Assembly (NCBI GenBank): GCA_020650975.1
Contig: JAIPMN010042501.1
Coordinates: forward strand, 1 to 31,322
Length of the DNA stretch: 31,322 bases
Reading direction: 5' to 3'
From: Apostichopus californicus
Lineage: Eukaryota; Echinodermata; Holothuroidea; Aspidochirotida; Stichopodidae
Shown: one piece after another, positions 9,199 through 21,446 of the stretch
Numbering within the stretch: position 1 is the stretch's first letter
Layout of the letters: each line of letters starts with the position of its first letter
Notes under the pieces: model-generated
Told to the model about the DNA's origin: nothing
What the model saw: the letters and a program-made list of their open reading frames with translations, nothing else
Databases searched by the model: none
Position numbers and translations under genes: made by a program

Positions 9199-9609
9199 CT
9201 ATTTGGACACAAAGGAAAACAATCACATCTTTATCAATTTGGTCTCTCTTTGAAATTCATGGAATGTCAAATCAATCATTTGGGGCTCTTTTTCACTACA
9301 AATGGTTTGACTAACAGAATCCATCGCTGCAAATAATGTCAGTTTGTATTCCTTTTCCTTTATTGATTTCAGACTATATTTATTATATTTCAATTTTTAT
9401 AACACAAAGCTATAACGAATCTTGCTACAGAGTGTCGTAAATTTGTAACAACACCTGCCATCATGAATAAAGATAGCCAAATTAAATGATTCAATGTTTG
9501 GGAGTATATGCTTCTGGTTCTAGCCACATAATTTTGCCCTTCATGAGTTGTTGCCTTTGTGTAGAAAGCAAAAGGAGTGCTAGGTTTCTTGCACAATATC
9601 AATTACAAA

Positions 9610-9748
9610 AATGTGTAAAAGTAAGAAGGCCTGACATTACGATCCTAGCAGGATCTTCTTCAGAGGCACAGAGGCAGAATCTTCATTCAGCCTCTGAAAA
9701 AGATCCTGGTAGGATCGAAATATCAGGCCCTCTTACTTTGACACATTC
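9610..9748. mobile_element. Hairpin element with GATCCTAGCAGGATC core arms
   Basis: Arms of about 57 bp, 9610-9666 and 9690-9748, are inverted copies. The left arm contains gtaagaaggcctgac, cgatcctagcaggatc and ttcttcagaggc. The right arm is their reverse complement with a few changes. The 23-bp spacer itself repeats cagaggca. The reverse of the left arm resembles the motif that often marks short repeats in marine invertebrate genomes (GATCCT-GGATCGAAA-TCAGGC), but I cannot assign a family. No coding sequence is present. Confidence 0.8.
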
Positions 9749-9978
9749 TCTTTAATACACAGGTTCTTTAGTGGATAAGCAGTTTGCTAACAGTTTTGTT
9801 TAATTTTTATTTCAATTACAAAAAGGAAGGAATTTTCTTTTTTATCTTACTGAAAAGTTTAAGCTAAATCTTTTAAATTCTCCCTCAGAGAAAGGTAATC
9901 AGGTAAAATAAAAGAGGTTAGAAAGGTGAAAAGAAGAATACATCACTTCATTTGAATCTCTAACTTTTATTATATTAA

Positions 9979-10027
9979 AGTGGGTCATACCATTATTCTG
10001 TATTGTGGGTCATACCATTATTCTGTA
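9979..10027. repeat. 26-bp direct duplication
   Basis: gtgggtcataccattattct occurs twice in tandem with identical sequence, pointing to a recent duplication. Confidence 0.85.
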
Positions 10028-13000
10028 ACAGGTTTTGTTTTTCCATCTCTCTTTCGTACTATGATGAATTGAAATGTTGCACCTGTCACAGGTGACCTTG
10101 GACACCTGGACTTACCTCTTCCTTGTGTTATATTATAGGCTGATTATGGATACAGGAAAAAGACCCCAGAAGTCAGTGAAAGAAATCCAGCAGGTGAGCA
10201 AAAGGTCAGAGTTGAAGAGGTTCAAAGGTCAAAGTTCAGAAGTAGTTGAAGAGTTGAAGAGAACAGGTGAAAGAGCATGGCCATGAGATAAGAAGAGGAT
10301 TTGAGAAATGGAGAGAGAGAGAAAATCAAAGAAAACATTTATGATGATGCAAACGTGACAACCAGAAAAGAAGAAAGAAAAAAAATAACAAGAACAAAAA
10401 AACAAAGCTCAAGTTCAATTCGTTGCAATCGAATAACAAGAAGGATACCAAGTTGATCAAACAGCAAAAGAAATACTCACAGGGGTTACCTTTTTTTATT
10501 TAGAGGGGTGAAAAAAAAATGAAATTTCTGCAAGATGAATCATCGGTCGTGATGGAAGAGTTGATATGTGAGTGAGCCTCGCCTCAGCAAAGATCCAGAA
10601 AAGAATGTATACTTGATGGAACTTTTTTTTCGGACTTCAAAAAAATTCTTTGATAAATATAACAACTCAATTAATGTCAGACTACATTTTAATTCTGTTT
10701 GAATAATAAAAGTTGCCAAAGAATTCAAAGTAAATATTGAACAAATAGAAGATGTCAGAGCTTTCAAAGTTTTGGTAAAGAAGTATTCCCTGTAAATGCA
10801 TATGGCATGTTTTGTGCAACTGATATGGTCAAACAATATCATCCCAAAATATGCTAGTGGGAGACCATATCTGGTCACTTTGGATCAAACTCTGCACTGC
10901 ATTGAGAACAGTTTGTAGGAATAAAAAACAATTGTCCCAAAATGACAATACTTTCTTTTGTTGTGTTTCTTTTTTCTTTGTTGCAATTTTAAGCATGCTT
11001 ATAATTTGAGACGACTCAACAAACTTGTATTTACCCATAATGCAAAGAGGCCTGCAACTGATAGCAAGAAAAAACTGTACTTTTACTCAAAATGTGCAAT
11101 TTTTGTGCTTGTTCATTCCGCAGTGCTGCGATTTTTTTTGCTTTTTAATAGCGGCGACCTTTTTTCATTTCTTGAACATCATTCTTTCTTATTTAACAAA
11201 AATTCCAATCGTTCACGATCCTCCCTCATTTGAATTTTCAAAGTTCAAAGAGCAATTTATTTAGGGGAGGGGGAGGGGCGGGGGAGGAAAACAAATATTT
11301 GTGTAACCCCTCTGAGTATAGACAGTATAGTTCAGGTATTTCAGAATTAAGCAGAAAGAAAGATTTGGGGAGATCTGAAGGAAAGCCAGCAATCGAGCAT
11401 TCACATAGCAGAAGGGTTTCAGAAGTAAGCGATAAAGAGGTTCGTTAGAAGGAGGGATGACGCAGAGGGATTCAAAAACAAGTCTGGAATTTTTCTTCAA
11501 AAAGAGTGATGGTCAAGAAAAGCGAAAAGATTCTTTTTTGAAAAGGAAAAAAAGGATTGCCTTTTGTTACCATAGCGATAGAGAAGAAGAGAAGAAATGA
11601 AACAACTGGAGCCATAATCATTTGGATATTTCTACATGTATCATAATAATCTTGACAACTAGTGTTGTTTCATGAATGTTATATCATTGTTTCATGTGTT
11701 AATATTAGCATCCGACTAGCTCAAAATCACTGCAGGAGCCATTTTCACTTTGCCCATCTATCCAATTTTACTAGTTTGTCAAAATCTAAGAAACAGTCAC
11801 ATCAACAATTTGAGATATCGTAAACCATTTATTAACTTTTGCGTTTGAGGTGAAACCATGAAGAAGAGTATGCAAAAAAATAATACACATATCATATTTA
11901 TATATGCAGTATTTTAAGGTAAAAAATAGGAATGAGATTTAAATGAAATTTAACCAACATCAAAAAAAGTCAAAGAAAGAATGATAAAAAAATAGAGGGG
12001 GAGGTGAAGTCATGTATTTTGTGATCTTGTGTAAAGAATGCATCCACATATGAAACAAAAGGTACGGTGGTCAGTTGGTGAATAAATCCACTGGATGTGA
12101 AAGTCTAAAGGTGAAAGTTCACATTGTTGTGCAACATGCAATGAGGATAATAAGGTATATGTGCACACTGCTTACAAAGTTCCTGTGAAATGATTTGTAG
12201 AAAGGATTATAGGCTAACACTGCAATCTGTTCCACACATGGATTTATAATACAAAAGAGAACAAGTAAAAGACATAGAAAGTATATCTATATCTTTTCAG
12301 ACATCTACACCAGATGACTTCATTATTGCTATTAGCTTCATTAGAACCACCATGTATATATCACCTGTTCGATGGCTCACGTGTTCCATTCACACCAGGA
12401 ACTCAGAAAATAAAATACTCTGCTATTTTCCTGCTGGGTTTAGAAAAGGGGCAACAACCTATGTTGGACAGTAAATATTTTACTGCTCCTTCCTTTAGCT
12501 GAACATCCAGAAGTACCAGCTGTAAGATCGGTTATCAGTTACATTAACAACAGGAGTATACAAGATAAAACACCCAACAACTCCTGGAACATTCAGAATA
12601 ATTCATTTTTTAAAAAGAGCTATCGTTATTCACACTGGATATGAGAGATGATACATACCCCATCTTGAATAAAGAGTGTCTTCACTGTCAATAACAAATC
12701 CTACGGGACTCTATTCTATTAATTCTACAATTGTACCCCAAAAGGACAGATTTGAAGGCATCCATCCCAAACCTTTTATAGAAGGGTAAATCCATTTCAC
12801 AGCAAAACATGCATGACAGGATCAAATATGGCATTGTGCAACCATAGGTTGCCCTTTTCTATACCATTACAGCATCGGTCTGTTTGCTACTTGAGAACGA
12901 GTTCAGTGTTAATCCCTACACTCGATGTCCGATTTGTCACAGAGTAAATGCGGATCAAAGCCGGTAATTTGGATCAATAGACTTGGATCAATGGAGGATA

Positions 13001-15932
13001 AGACCGCCGCTCAGGGTTAAATTTGTAATGTGAATGCAGCTGGAAGATGACCCTGATCCGCTTCGACCTTTGACTTCCTTTGTTGACTGTTACTTGTGTA
13101 GTTTGACACAATAGCTGCAGCCATTCATAGCAGTGCTGCAGATCACATGGCTTCAAGCATGTTTCTTCTCAGTAAAAAATAACTCAACATTCTGGTTGTG
13201 ATCCCAGGGTGGGATCTGATATCTTTTAAGGGGGGGGGGGATCTATTGCCAAACACCCAGAGGTTCAAACTCAATCCACCTTTTTTGTAATACTGAACAC
13301 AGGGGTGTGGGGTCCATTTTTTAATGTACAAGTGTCTGATCAAGGTTTCATCATATTATCACCGGTGATGCAGGACCTGTCCTTCGAAAGGAGACAAACC
13401 CCAACCATCATCTATATTCATCTGTATGTTAGAGATCATGATCGTGAACGACATCCACAAGCAGCTGTTATAGAAAAAGCTTATTCCATATTGGATCTAT
13501 ACCACAGATTTCATGTTCTCTCTCACACACGTGGTTGCGGACTTTGTTCAACATCGTTTCGAGCCACATGTGCTTCAATTTGTTGTGCTTTTCTTTATAT
13601 ATTTTATTGATGGTTTATTTTCTCTATGGAGATGAGTTTTGCCAATGTCGAATCTAAAATATTCAAGCTCTTTACACGACTTCAGTGTTAACACTGTTGG
13701 CTTTCTCAGTGCCTTGAAATATGAAAATAAAATCAAAGAGAAAATTCAAAGTAAAAAGGTTTCAGATCATCCTAGTGACATTATGACATCACAGATTTAC
13801 AAAATGACAGATCCCATACATGACTACTAAGCTAGGATATCTCCTAAATTGAACAAGATTTTGCTCATTTAGCTGTTTTGGGAAGTAAAGTCCTAGTAAT
13901 GATCTCTGTTGTATAAGGTAAAGATTTTGGGGGAGTTTGTGTCCACATTTAATCCAACCAACTTTGCAGAGTATACACAGAACAGAAAGTCCAACAAATA
14001 CTGTTTATTGCTGGCTGTTGGAAAGGGTTTTATAAGTGCTTCAAATATTTACTCTTTGTGAAAAGACCCTCAAAAAGTTGAAATTTTCAGTCTGTGCTTC
14101 ATGATAATTATAGCCATTAACTCTACTGCAACAACATTTTCAGACCAGTACACTTTGGTAAGTATAAACAGTTGAATTATTTAAAGAACACACTACCTAC
14201 CTATTCAACTTTCTTTTATTCCTGTAACCATGGATACTTATATATGCAAAACATATGCAGTATGAAACATACAATAAAAGCATTGTGAAGGTACACAGTA
14301 GCTTACAATTTATGCTGCACTGAAGTGAATCAGAGCTTGTGGCATGTCAAAGATAATAAGAGCTTAATTGTGGCATGTCAAAAGTTGGTAATTACTTTAA
14401 TGGTTAATGACTTAGAATGACTTCAAATGTTCATTGAAGTAATTACTAAACATGGAGTATTCAACTGAAGGTCTGAAATAATGGAGAGTTTTTCAAACTG
14501 TCGATTTAAGTCCAAACAAGTACTCTCATCGTTGTTCCAGTAATTAGCTCCTGACTGTTTAACTCTCTACTCCACTATTTATGAATATATGTACATGTTC
14601 TCTTTAAACCACACGAGGAAGCGAAAGATGGCTACCTTCATTTCTAGGGAACGGATAGTGAGATGAAATATATGCAATCACGCAAATGTTGTTTCATAAC
14701 TTTCCAACATTGGTTCCAGTCATCTTTCAAAATCCTGCTTAAACAACTTGAAACTATGAAATTACTAATATACTGATAACTAAAATTGACTGCATCCATT
14801 TGCTTTGCTAACTGATGGCTTTTAAAACAAACCCAAGTAATAGTGACTACCATTCTCATATCAGTAATTCACTGCTGTCATGATATACAGTACCAGTACT
14901 AAACTTGTTTGATTTCTTTTTAATGTTTACACTCTATATTTGCAAGTCAGGCTAAAATAAGTAGATCTGACATTACCAGCGTTATCTTGCATGACGAGAA
15001 TTACTGTAGTCCATTTAACCATAGGTTGCATTTTCAGCTCTGTTGACCTCAACTTACCGAAACTTTATCTCTCCTGCAAACAGACTGGTTAGTTTGGGAG
15101 AGTTGATTTGTTCACACCTTGCCATGTCTGCCTTGATCTGATAGTGATTTGGCAACTAGCTGTGTGATGAGTTGCATAATAGATGAAAAGGCAGCTCAAC
15201 TAAGGTGCGAAAAGATGGTGCTGATCACTCAGCTTACCAACTGGAAAAACCTGCCGTTCAGTACAAACCGCAGGATTTTGGTTGCAACCTATAGCTAATG
15301 GACACTTTCGCGGCATGTGTATTTTGTGTCATAAAAGCAAACTGAAATTCGACTAATTCTTGCTGAGACTTTTATGCTACACCTCCATGTACCGCTGTGA
15401 TATTACGATTACCCGCAGTGGCAGTTGATACCCACAAACTCTTTTGTTATAATCCGCAAGATCCACCTCCTTCAGTGTGGCTTTAATTTAAAAGTCAGCC
15501 CAGAGTTAACCCATGTCCCAAAGGTAACCCATACACCATCACCACACAGTCTGCTTACAGGATAACCACACAGTCCACGATGAAGTGGGAACGCTACATC
15601 TCTGTATAAAGTTGGATAAATCTGCTTTGTTCTAGACCATGAGCAAAATTTTGCAAATGACCTCAGAAAATTTTCGAAGAGTTTAACGAGGAGGGAAGTA
15701 AATTTAGGGGCCTATCCTTGTGTAAGGTGACCGTAGCAAAATGGAGACAAAAAATAAGCAGCTTGACCCTTACAACTAGTAGCTCACAGCGTATCCAGAC
15801 TTCATCGAAGTGTACAATTTGATGCATTGGTAAATTTATAGCATATCTTTGAATGGCACGATTGAGGTGACACAATACACAACTTCATACCGAAATGACA
15901 CGATTCACTAAATGTGTAGTTCCATATATAGC

Positions 15933-16028
15933 GGCTCCATTTTGCTAATTGCATTGTTTCCTACCAGACAATACTTATAGAGTGGCCCCATTTTGCTAAT
16001 TGCCTTCCTTCCTACCAGACAATACTTA
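15933..16028. repeat. 45-bp duplication abutting an LNS4 splice donor
   Basis: Copies at 15933-15977 and 15984-16028 (period 51 bp) share ccattttgctaattgc and cctaccagacaatactta. The right copy ends on the T of the true donor GT. In the left copy the matching position is AT, so the donor was not duplicated in working form. The period is 17 codons, so the exon frame reads through both copies to a stop at 15908-15910. Confidence 0.9.
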
Positions 16029-16029
16029 C

Positions 16030-16356
16030 CCTCTGACCGTTCTGTGTTATCCACCGTTACCATCAGGGTGCTCTCCTGGCGAACCACGTGGACTGAATGC
16101 CAGTTATTATTGTCAAGGTGGTCGCCCACTGTGAGCACCGTCCTCCCACTCCCAAAGTTGGTGGTGACCCTGACGTGGCCTTGGTGTAACTCGATCAACA
16201 TGACATCGATGGTACCCGGAGAAGAGGTTTCAACCAGCATACCCTCTGGGAACCGTGTCTTGAAACGAAAGAAGATGTCTTCAAACTTGGTCTGGGTGCT
16301 TCTTTTCAGGGTAACTCTGACGTACGATACTCCATTGAAGGACACGCGGGTAGCAT
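16030..16356 (-). CDS. NRXN: Neurexin exon: first half of LNS4
   Basis: This 327-bp exon encodes residues 272-380 plus one base. The acceptor is CCTTCAG before 16356 and the donor is AGAGG|GTAAGT. It contains VSFNGVSYVRV, FEDIFFRFKTRFPEGMLVET, MLIELHQGHVRVTTNFGSG and LDNNNWHSVHVVRQ, the usual LNS4 strands. In vertebrates the SS3 splice insert lies after the strand equivalent to VRVTTNFG. Here that position is in the middle of an uninterrupted exon, so a cassette like SS3 cannot exist at this point. The intron side of the donor carries a 51-bp tandem duplication that keeps the reading frame open to a stop at 15908-15910. Confidence 0.94.
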
Positions 16357-18950
16357 CTGAAGGAAAGAATCACAAATCAGATCAGATTTCAACAAGTTAC
16401 AATTTTAAAGCTTGATTATAAAGTGGGACAGAAATATTTTTTACCGAATCACCCATGTATTACTTAAAACGAGAGTGCTATTGAATAATCAAACTCAGAT
16501 GGCATTATACACATATTTTATTTCACCAACCAGATTGTTTAAATTTATAGTGAGTAAAAAATTGTCTCCATATTCCACCCAAACCCCCTCCAAAACAATG
16601 TACATCCACTGAAGTATCAAACACATTCTAAAATTGTTGCATAAATGTTAAAGCAAATGTTTACAACCATGCAGAAATCCTGTTTTTTGTCTTCAAAGCA
16701 AACATGCAGTTGTATTGCAGCTTTATAGGCCTATAGAGAATCCTTCATTGCATGTATATATAGATCTACTTTGCATAGAGAATCAAGTTGCAGAGTGCTA
16801 TTGTCATTTTATGGCAAAACTAGCGGTTTAATTACTACGTAACTGTAGCTTGCCTGAGAAGACTGTGTCACTAACTTTGTCAGGAACATGTGGAATAAAG
16901 ATCTGTAATGTCAGCAAAGGAATGCACACAGTGGTCTCTATAACGATGATATGCAAATGATGCAATTAGCATACATTCTCTCAACCTCTTATAAACCTCT
17001 GTATGCAGTTCCATGCTGATTCAAGGGAGCAAATTATAGTACCCATAAAACTGTTATCCTTGTGGACAAGAGAAAGAAGATTCACTTAATTGATGCCCAC
17101 GACAGGTAACGATTCAGAATAACACTGTGTGGAGTAACGAATGAAAGTTTGTAGACGATACAACTGCTGTCATTGAGGATGTGCATGTTCCTCCACATTT
17201 TCAACTGTTGTACTGCACCTTCCATCTTTCTCAAACCTCTCCCTGAATTATCACTAGTAATAGCAATGTTAGTACCTTTTAATAAAGGTAATTAAAGATT
17301 CTGAATACAGGATAGAATCGGTGACTTCATTTGTCTTTATCTTACGACTGCACTCAGTGCCTTTTATCATGCTATCTATCTCAAACTTTGCCCTCTTAAG
17401 TAAGTTTTGCGCCTTATAGGCTGAAATCTCAAGTACTAATAGGCCGTAAGGATCATCTGGGAGAATGCACGGCAATTTGCATATTCTCTTTTGCTTCCTT
17501 ACGATATATATATTCCATTTGAAACAGTCCACGAGGCAAGACATGGACTGTATACTTTATCAAATATCACATTTGCAATGCTGATGACTTCAACCTCAGT
17601 GCAACCATATCAGAGCATATTAAACAAGAGAGAGCTTCTTGACCATGAGATTTTGAGAGGAAAGAGTCCGTCGCTAAGAGCATCCATATCAGAAATGATG
17701 TATTCGCTAGTATCATCTGATACGTTCATGCATCCTTACGTTATTGGTATAAGAATCGATGAGAGACCAGGAGCTGATACTACGCGGTAATGCTGAGTGG
17801 TGTTAAGTATGCATGATCACTGCTTCTGTTATATTCTTGACCTGTACTATCAACAACAAGAAATAGTTCAAGGAAGCTGGTAGGGGCCATTCCTCAGCTG
17901 TTACCTTGGCAACCAGACTATCAGAAATGACAGAGTGCAGTTGTGATTTATTCGTGCGAATAACTTGCACCTAAATACAGAAAAATTTCCAAGCTATGAT
18001 AAGGGTGCAATGGAAAGGTATAAGAGTCAACAGCAAAAAAACAAAACAAACAAAGAAGCTACACCCTGCTACCTCTACCATGATGCAAATTTATGATCAA
18101 ACTTCAATGGATTAGCCAAAAAACAAAGGCATCTGTAAAGTTTTCTAATGATTCAATCAGGGAAATTTTTTTATTCCAAATCATTTGCCAACCAGCAAAA
18201 GTATACACTTTGGACTTGTTCACACTGAAGAATGAGCAGATCTGCTCATTGAGGATCAAATCCAGATCAGAACTATCCTTGAGATCAATTTCCCAGTGTG
18301 AGCATTGTGGCATGCAGGATCTGACATGGAGCTCTTCATTGCCTCATTGAGGGAGGCCAGATTCCAGATGATTAAAATTCTGTCTGATGACCAGAGATCA
18401 CAACAGACGAATGATGTAATACTCTCTTAGGTCTGCACACTAACCGAGAGTTTGTGGCATAAAAAACTTCTTCTTTATTTTCCAAACACTGGTTCAGGTT
18501 TAGGAGGTTCAATGTCGACATGGTGTTAGTGCCAAGTCCTTAGCAACTTGTTTGCTCAAAGTATATGCAGCACTAGTGATTACAAAGTGCACATTTTCAC
18601 TTTGAATTATATATATTTAGGCATTATCTTTCAAAGACGAAAAAAGATGTACATACAGGTTTGGCTACCAATCAGGTCCATCTTTATGCAGAGATTACGG
18701 GACGGTTTCTTAACAGGCACATTTTCACCACTGCCTACTTCTTCACCTTTCAAGGTGATTTAGTCTGGAACGTTAGGATATGTGTTACGTAATCAATTCG
18801 CCAAGCCTAGCAAAGGAAACGAGCATGGAAAAGTCACTCGCACTGCTCAAATTTCCCGTGATCTAACGCGAGAGCCTATTAAAAAGCCCAAGGAAGGTAA
18901 ACTGTTATTGCAGTGGTATTAAAGAGCGCATTTTCAGATGATGCATTTAC
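16357..18950 (-). other. Intron between EGF2 and LNS4
   Basis: This 2,594-bp phase-1 intron holds a perfect 20-bp palindrome at 18231-18250. Open frames on both strands at about 17270-17790 show no recognisable domain and overlap each other, so I do not call them. Confidence 0.75.
18231..18250. repeat. Perfect 20-bp palindrome
   Basis: AATGAGCAGATCTGCTCATT equals its own reverse complement with no loop. It may be coincidental or a dimeric protein-binding site; nothing else in the surroundings explains it. Confidence 0.9.
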
Positions 18951-19072
18951 CTTCTTCACATGTAGAACCCGAGTAGCTTGTCATGGTACAGTCACATATG
19001 AATCGATTCCATCCTTCTCGGCAAATTCCACCATGCCTGCATGGCTCTAAATCACACTTATCACTTTCGCTT
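18951..19072 (-). CDS. NRXN: Neurexin exon: EGF2 domain
   Basis: This 122-bp exon encodes one complete EGF repeat (residues 231-271 plus one base of 272). The acceptor is TTTGCAG before 19072 and the donor is GAAG|GTAAATG. All six cysteines are present, in DKC, EPC, GIC, FIC, DC and STC. GWNRFICDC is nearly the vertebrate neurexin EGF2 motif (GWNRYVCDC). EGF2 separates the second and third LNS pairs in alpha-neurexins and acts as a hinge in the known ectodomain structures. No long open frame marks it; I found it by reading the splice sites and phases of the neighbours, with a split Arg codon before it and a split Asp codon after it. Confidence 0.95.
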
Positions 19073-21180
19073 CTGCAAAGAACAGCAAAGAGAGAAAAAA
19101 CTATGAATACAAAAACCTGACATCAGGCCTTCTAAATAATAAAAAGAAAAGCACAAGAAACAATATGTCAGTTAATAAACAAAATCTGCATCCAAATTTA
19201 GTACAGCCTATTCTTCTCATCGTCATGGAACATGTACCCATTCTCTGGCTCCCACTACTTTACTGCCGAGGACAGTACACAGCTATTGTTTAAGAGTGGT
19301 ATTAAAATTATATCATCTCTGTGATTTCATTGTCTGTCTCACTAAAGTGTTTCCTTCTTCTCATCCTAAAAACTGGCTGAAACTATTTCCCCCCCCCCTA
19401 CCCTCCAATCACCAGGCCCCTATAACTTTCATAGGAATGATTTTCAAGCCTATGACATGCCACCACAGGCAGCAATTTCAACACCATCCACCACCACCAA
19501 TCCACCACCAATTTTAACACCATTGGGCTGACTCCTTTCCATGCCCAAACCCACCCCCCCCACTCCCCCAATCTCATCTCAAACCTATGACACGGTTCAC
19601 ACTATTTGGCTATAATTGGGTGCATTGGAATCAAAGTATAATATAATGAATGTAACTTTTATAGGTTAATTAGTGTTGAACCGTGTTGCAATAGACAGAG
19701 AGATGGTGATGTGATTACATTTTAGGAGTTGGAGTACATGCTGTAGAGAGATCTACAGTCATGGATCTAGTCACGGTTACTCCTTACTCTATGTGCACGC
19801 ATATTTCATACCACAGATAGACCTCTTGACCACAGAGAGCTGAACTCTCAGCTAGTACCTCAGTTCTTTGCTCACGCTAGAAAATTCAGAGCCCAATTAG
19901 CATAAAGAAAATGCCGGAAGATATGAATATGCATATTAAAGGGGTATTTTTCTAGTGACAAACAATGTGAAACTTACATTGAAGAGAAGAATATTCCACA
20001 CTGCTAGTTGAAGAAAACCCCATCTCAATATCTTGCCCCTAACTTGAGATATATTTTATTGAATGTGAGCGTTTTTCACTGGCTAAACCCTAAACTACTC
20101 CAGAAAGTTGGATAACAGTAGTGGTTCTGTGATGTCATCTGGGCAAATGCTCTTTGGAAGCTTTACTTAGGCTATTTTAATCTTCTTGTTGATTTATCCT
20201 TGAAACCTGATTCAATTTTCTCAGAATTTCATCAAAATGCATCTTTTTGTAGAAATATTCTTTCTGTTTGTTAATAAATCAATTATGAAGAAAAACAAAG
20301 ACATTTTCAGCTGAAGTGTCATGATGACATTATCCATTCTGCTGTTGCCAGATGCATTTACAAAATATCACTAAACTTTAAAAATTCATATCTTCACAAT
20401 ACAAAATGCTATGAGGATGTGGTTAGATTCAGAACATTTTCAACAATTTCCTTCAGCAATCAACTTTAGCCACCAGAATATTCTTTTAAGTATTTTTCAA
20501 CACTGTAAAATAAAGGTCACAACATGTCAATGGTCAGCAAGTAACAGGTTTCTATGGCTACTTTATCATGATTCAGTGTTTCTGATGGAAATATTGCCTC
20601 CCGTTCTGCCTTTAGAATGCTAGGCCTATACAACTTCTGTGTCAGTGTGTTTTCTCTTGTTACAAATTACAAAAAAAATGTTAATAAATCTTCACAACTG
20701 ATAATCTGATCTGATAATCTGTAACTGCCATGTGTCTTCTAACAAACCTGCAGGAGGACTTTTTTTAATATTCTTAAAATTACTGTTTTCTGGTTTCTGC
20801 CTATTTTGCAAGATGATCTCTCCCCTCAATTGTAACAACTAGACTTGCAAAGTTCTCAACATTTATCCTGTTTTAAAGGTCATCAGTAGTATTGGCCCCA
20901 AATTTGAGCATGCTAGCTAGTGATTGCTACACATTTTCAAAAGTACTTTCCTTGACGGCCTGATTCTCCTTATTTAAAGACATTGTGAGGGATGTCTAAT
21001 CAGATAATAAATGTCTCAGGGGCATAAAATACTTGGATCTTAGAAAAATGCTAGTTGAAGTTAGAGCATTAATGACAATTATTTGACTTTCTAGCATTAT
21101 TTGGGAGCAACGCTGATGACTTTTAAAACTCTCTCATTATTTCTCCATTTCTATGAAAGATCTATTTCCTTCTTACTAAC
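19073..21180 (-). other. Intron between LNS3 and EGF2
   Basis: This 2,108-bp intron splits an Arg codon (phase 2). It contains C-rich and CAC-rich simple sequence at about 19390-19570. No exon or element is recognised in the rest. Confidence 0.8.
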
Positions 21181-21446
21181 CTGCAGTATGGCCTGATTTC
21201 CTCCTCCTTCCCCTGTTCTCGAATGTAGCGAGAGAAATCAATGTTGAGCGTCTCCATCAGGAGGTTCCTCATGCACCCCACAAAGCCCTGTCTGATTGCC
21301 CCTGCAAACAGGTCCAGGGGTAAGCCGTCCGTTTCGTCCTCGTTATCTATGCCACCGAGTACCAAGCTGTCCCCCAGATTCAAATGAGTGCTATCACCGG
21401 GGGTAACGAATGACCCCTCCCCATTCTCGTCTATTTGTCCATCAAC
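21181..21446 (-). CDS. NRXN: Neurexin exon: C-terminal part of LNS3
   Basis: The exon has 88 codons plus 2 bases (residues 143 to part of 231). It enters at phase 0 after TTAAAAG at 21446 and leaves after TGC AG at GTTAGT. It encodes VDGQIDENGEG, then LNLGDSLVLGGID (the LNS strand before the last loop), then GFVGCMRNLLMETLNIDFSR and RPYC. The Cys in VGCMR and the terminal PYC are the two halves of the conserved LNS3 disulfide, so both are retained here. An alternative donor a few bases further on (TTA|GTAAGA) was rejected because only AG|GTTAGT joins in frame to the EGF2 exon. Confidence 0.95.

Larger units (their letters stand above)
9199..16029 (-). other. Long intron within LNS4
   Basis: At 6,831 bp this is the longest intron in the window (phase 1). 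It contains a hairpin element (9610-9748), a duplicated 26-mer (gtgggtcataccattattctgta, about 9979-10027), G-rich runs (about 11262-11288 and 13230-13240), and a 45-bp duplication next to its donor (15933-16028). The stretch 15060-15620 is somewhat less AT-rich but shows no exon that would fit phase 1 and no known element. Open frames here are short and AT-rich and I do not support any as genes. Confidence 0.75.

Noticed and set aside
10540..10878. 112-codon minus-strand ORF
   Set aside because: AT-rich, rich in Phe, Leu and Ser, with no domain and no fitting splice sites; consistent with a chance ORF in an intron.
17269..17790. Overlapping ORFs of 91 (minus) and 99 (plus) codons
   Set aside because: No recognisable motif, no fitting splice sites for neurexin, and AT-rich intron composition. 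A transposon remnant cannot be ruled out but is not supported.
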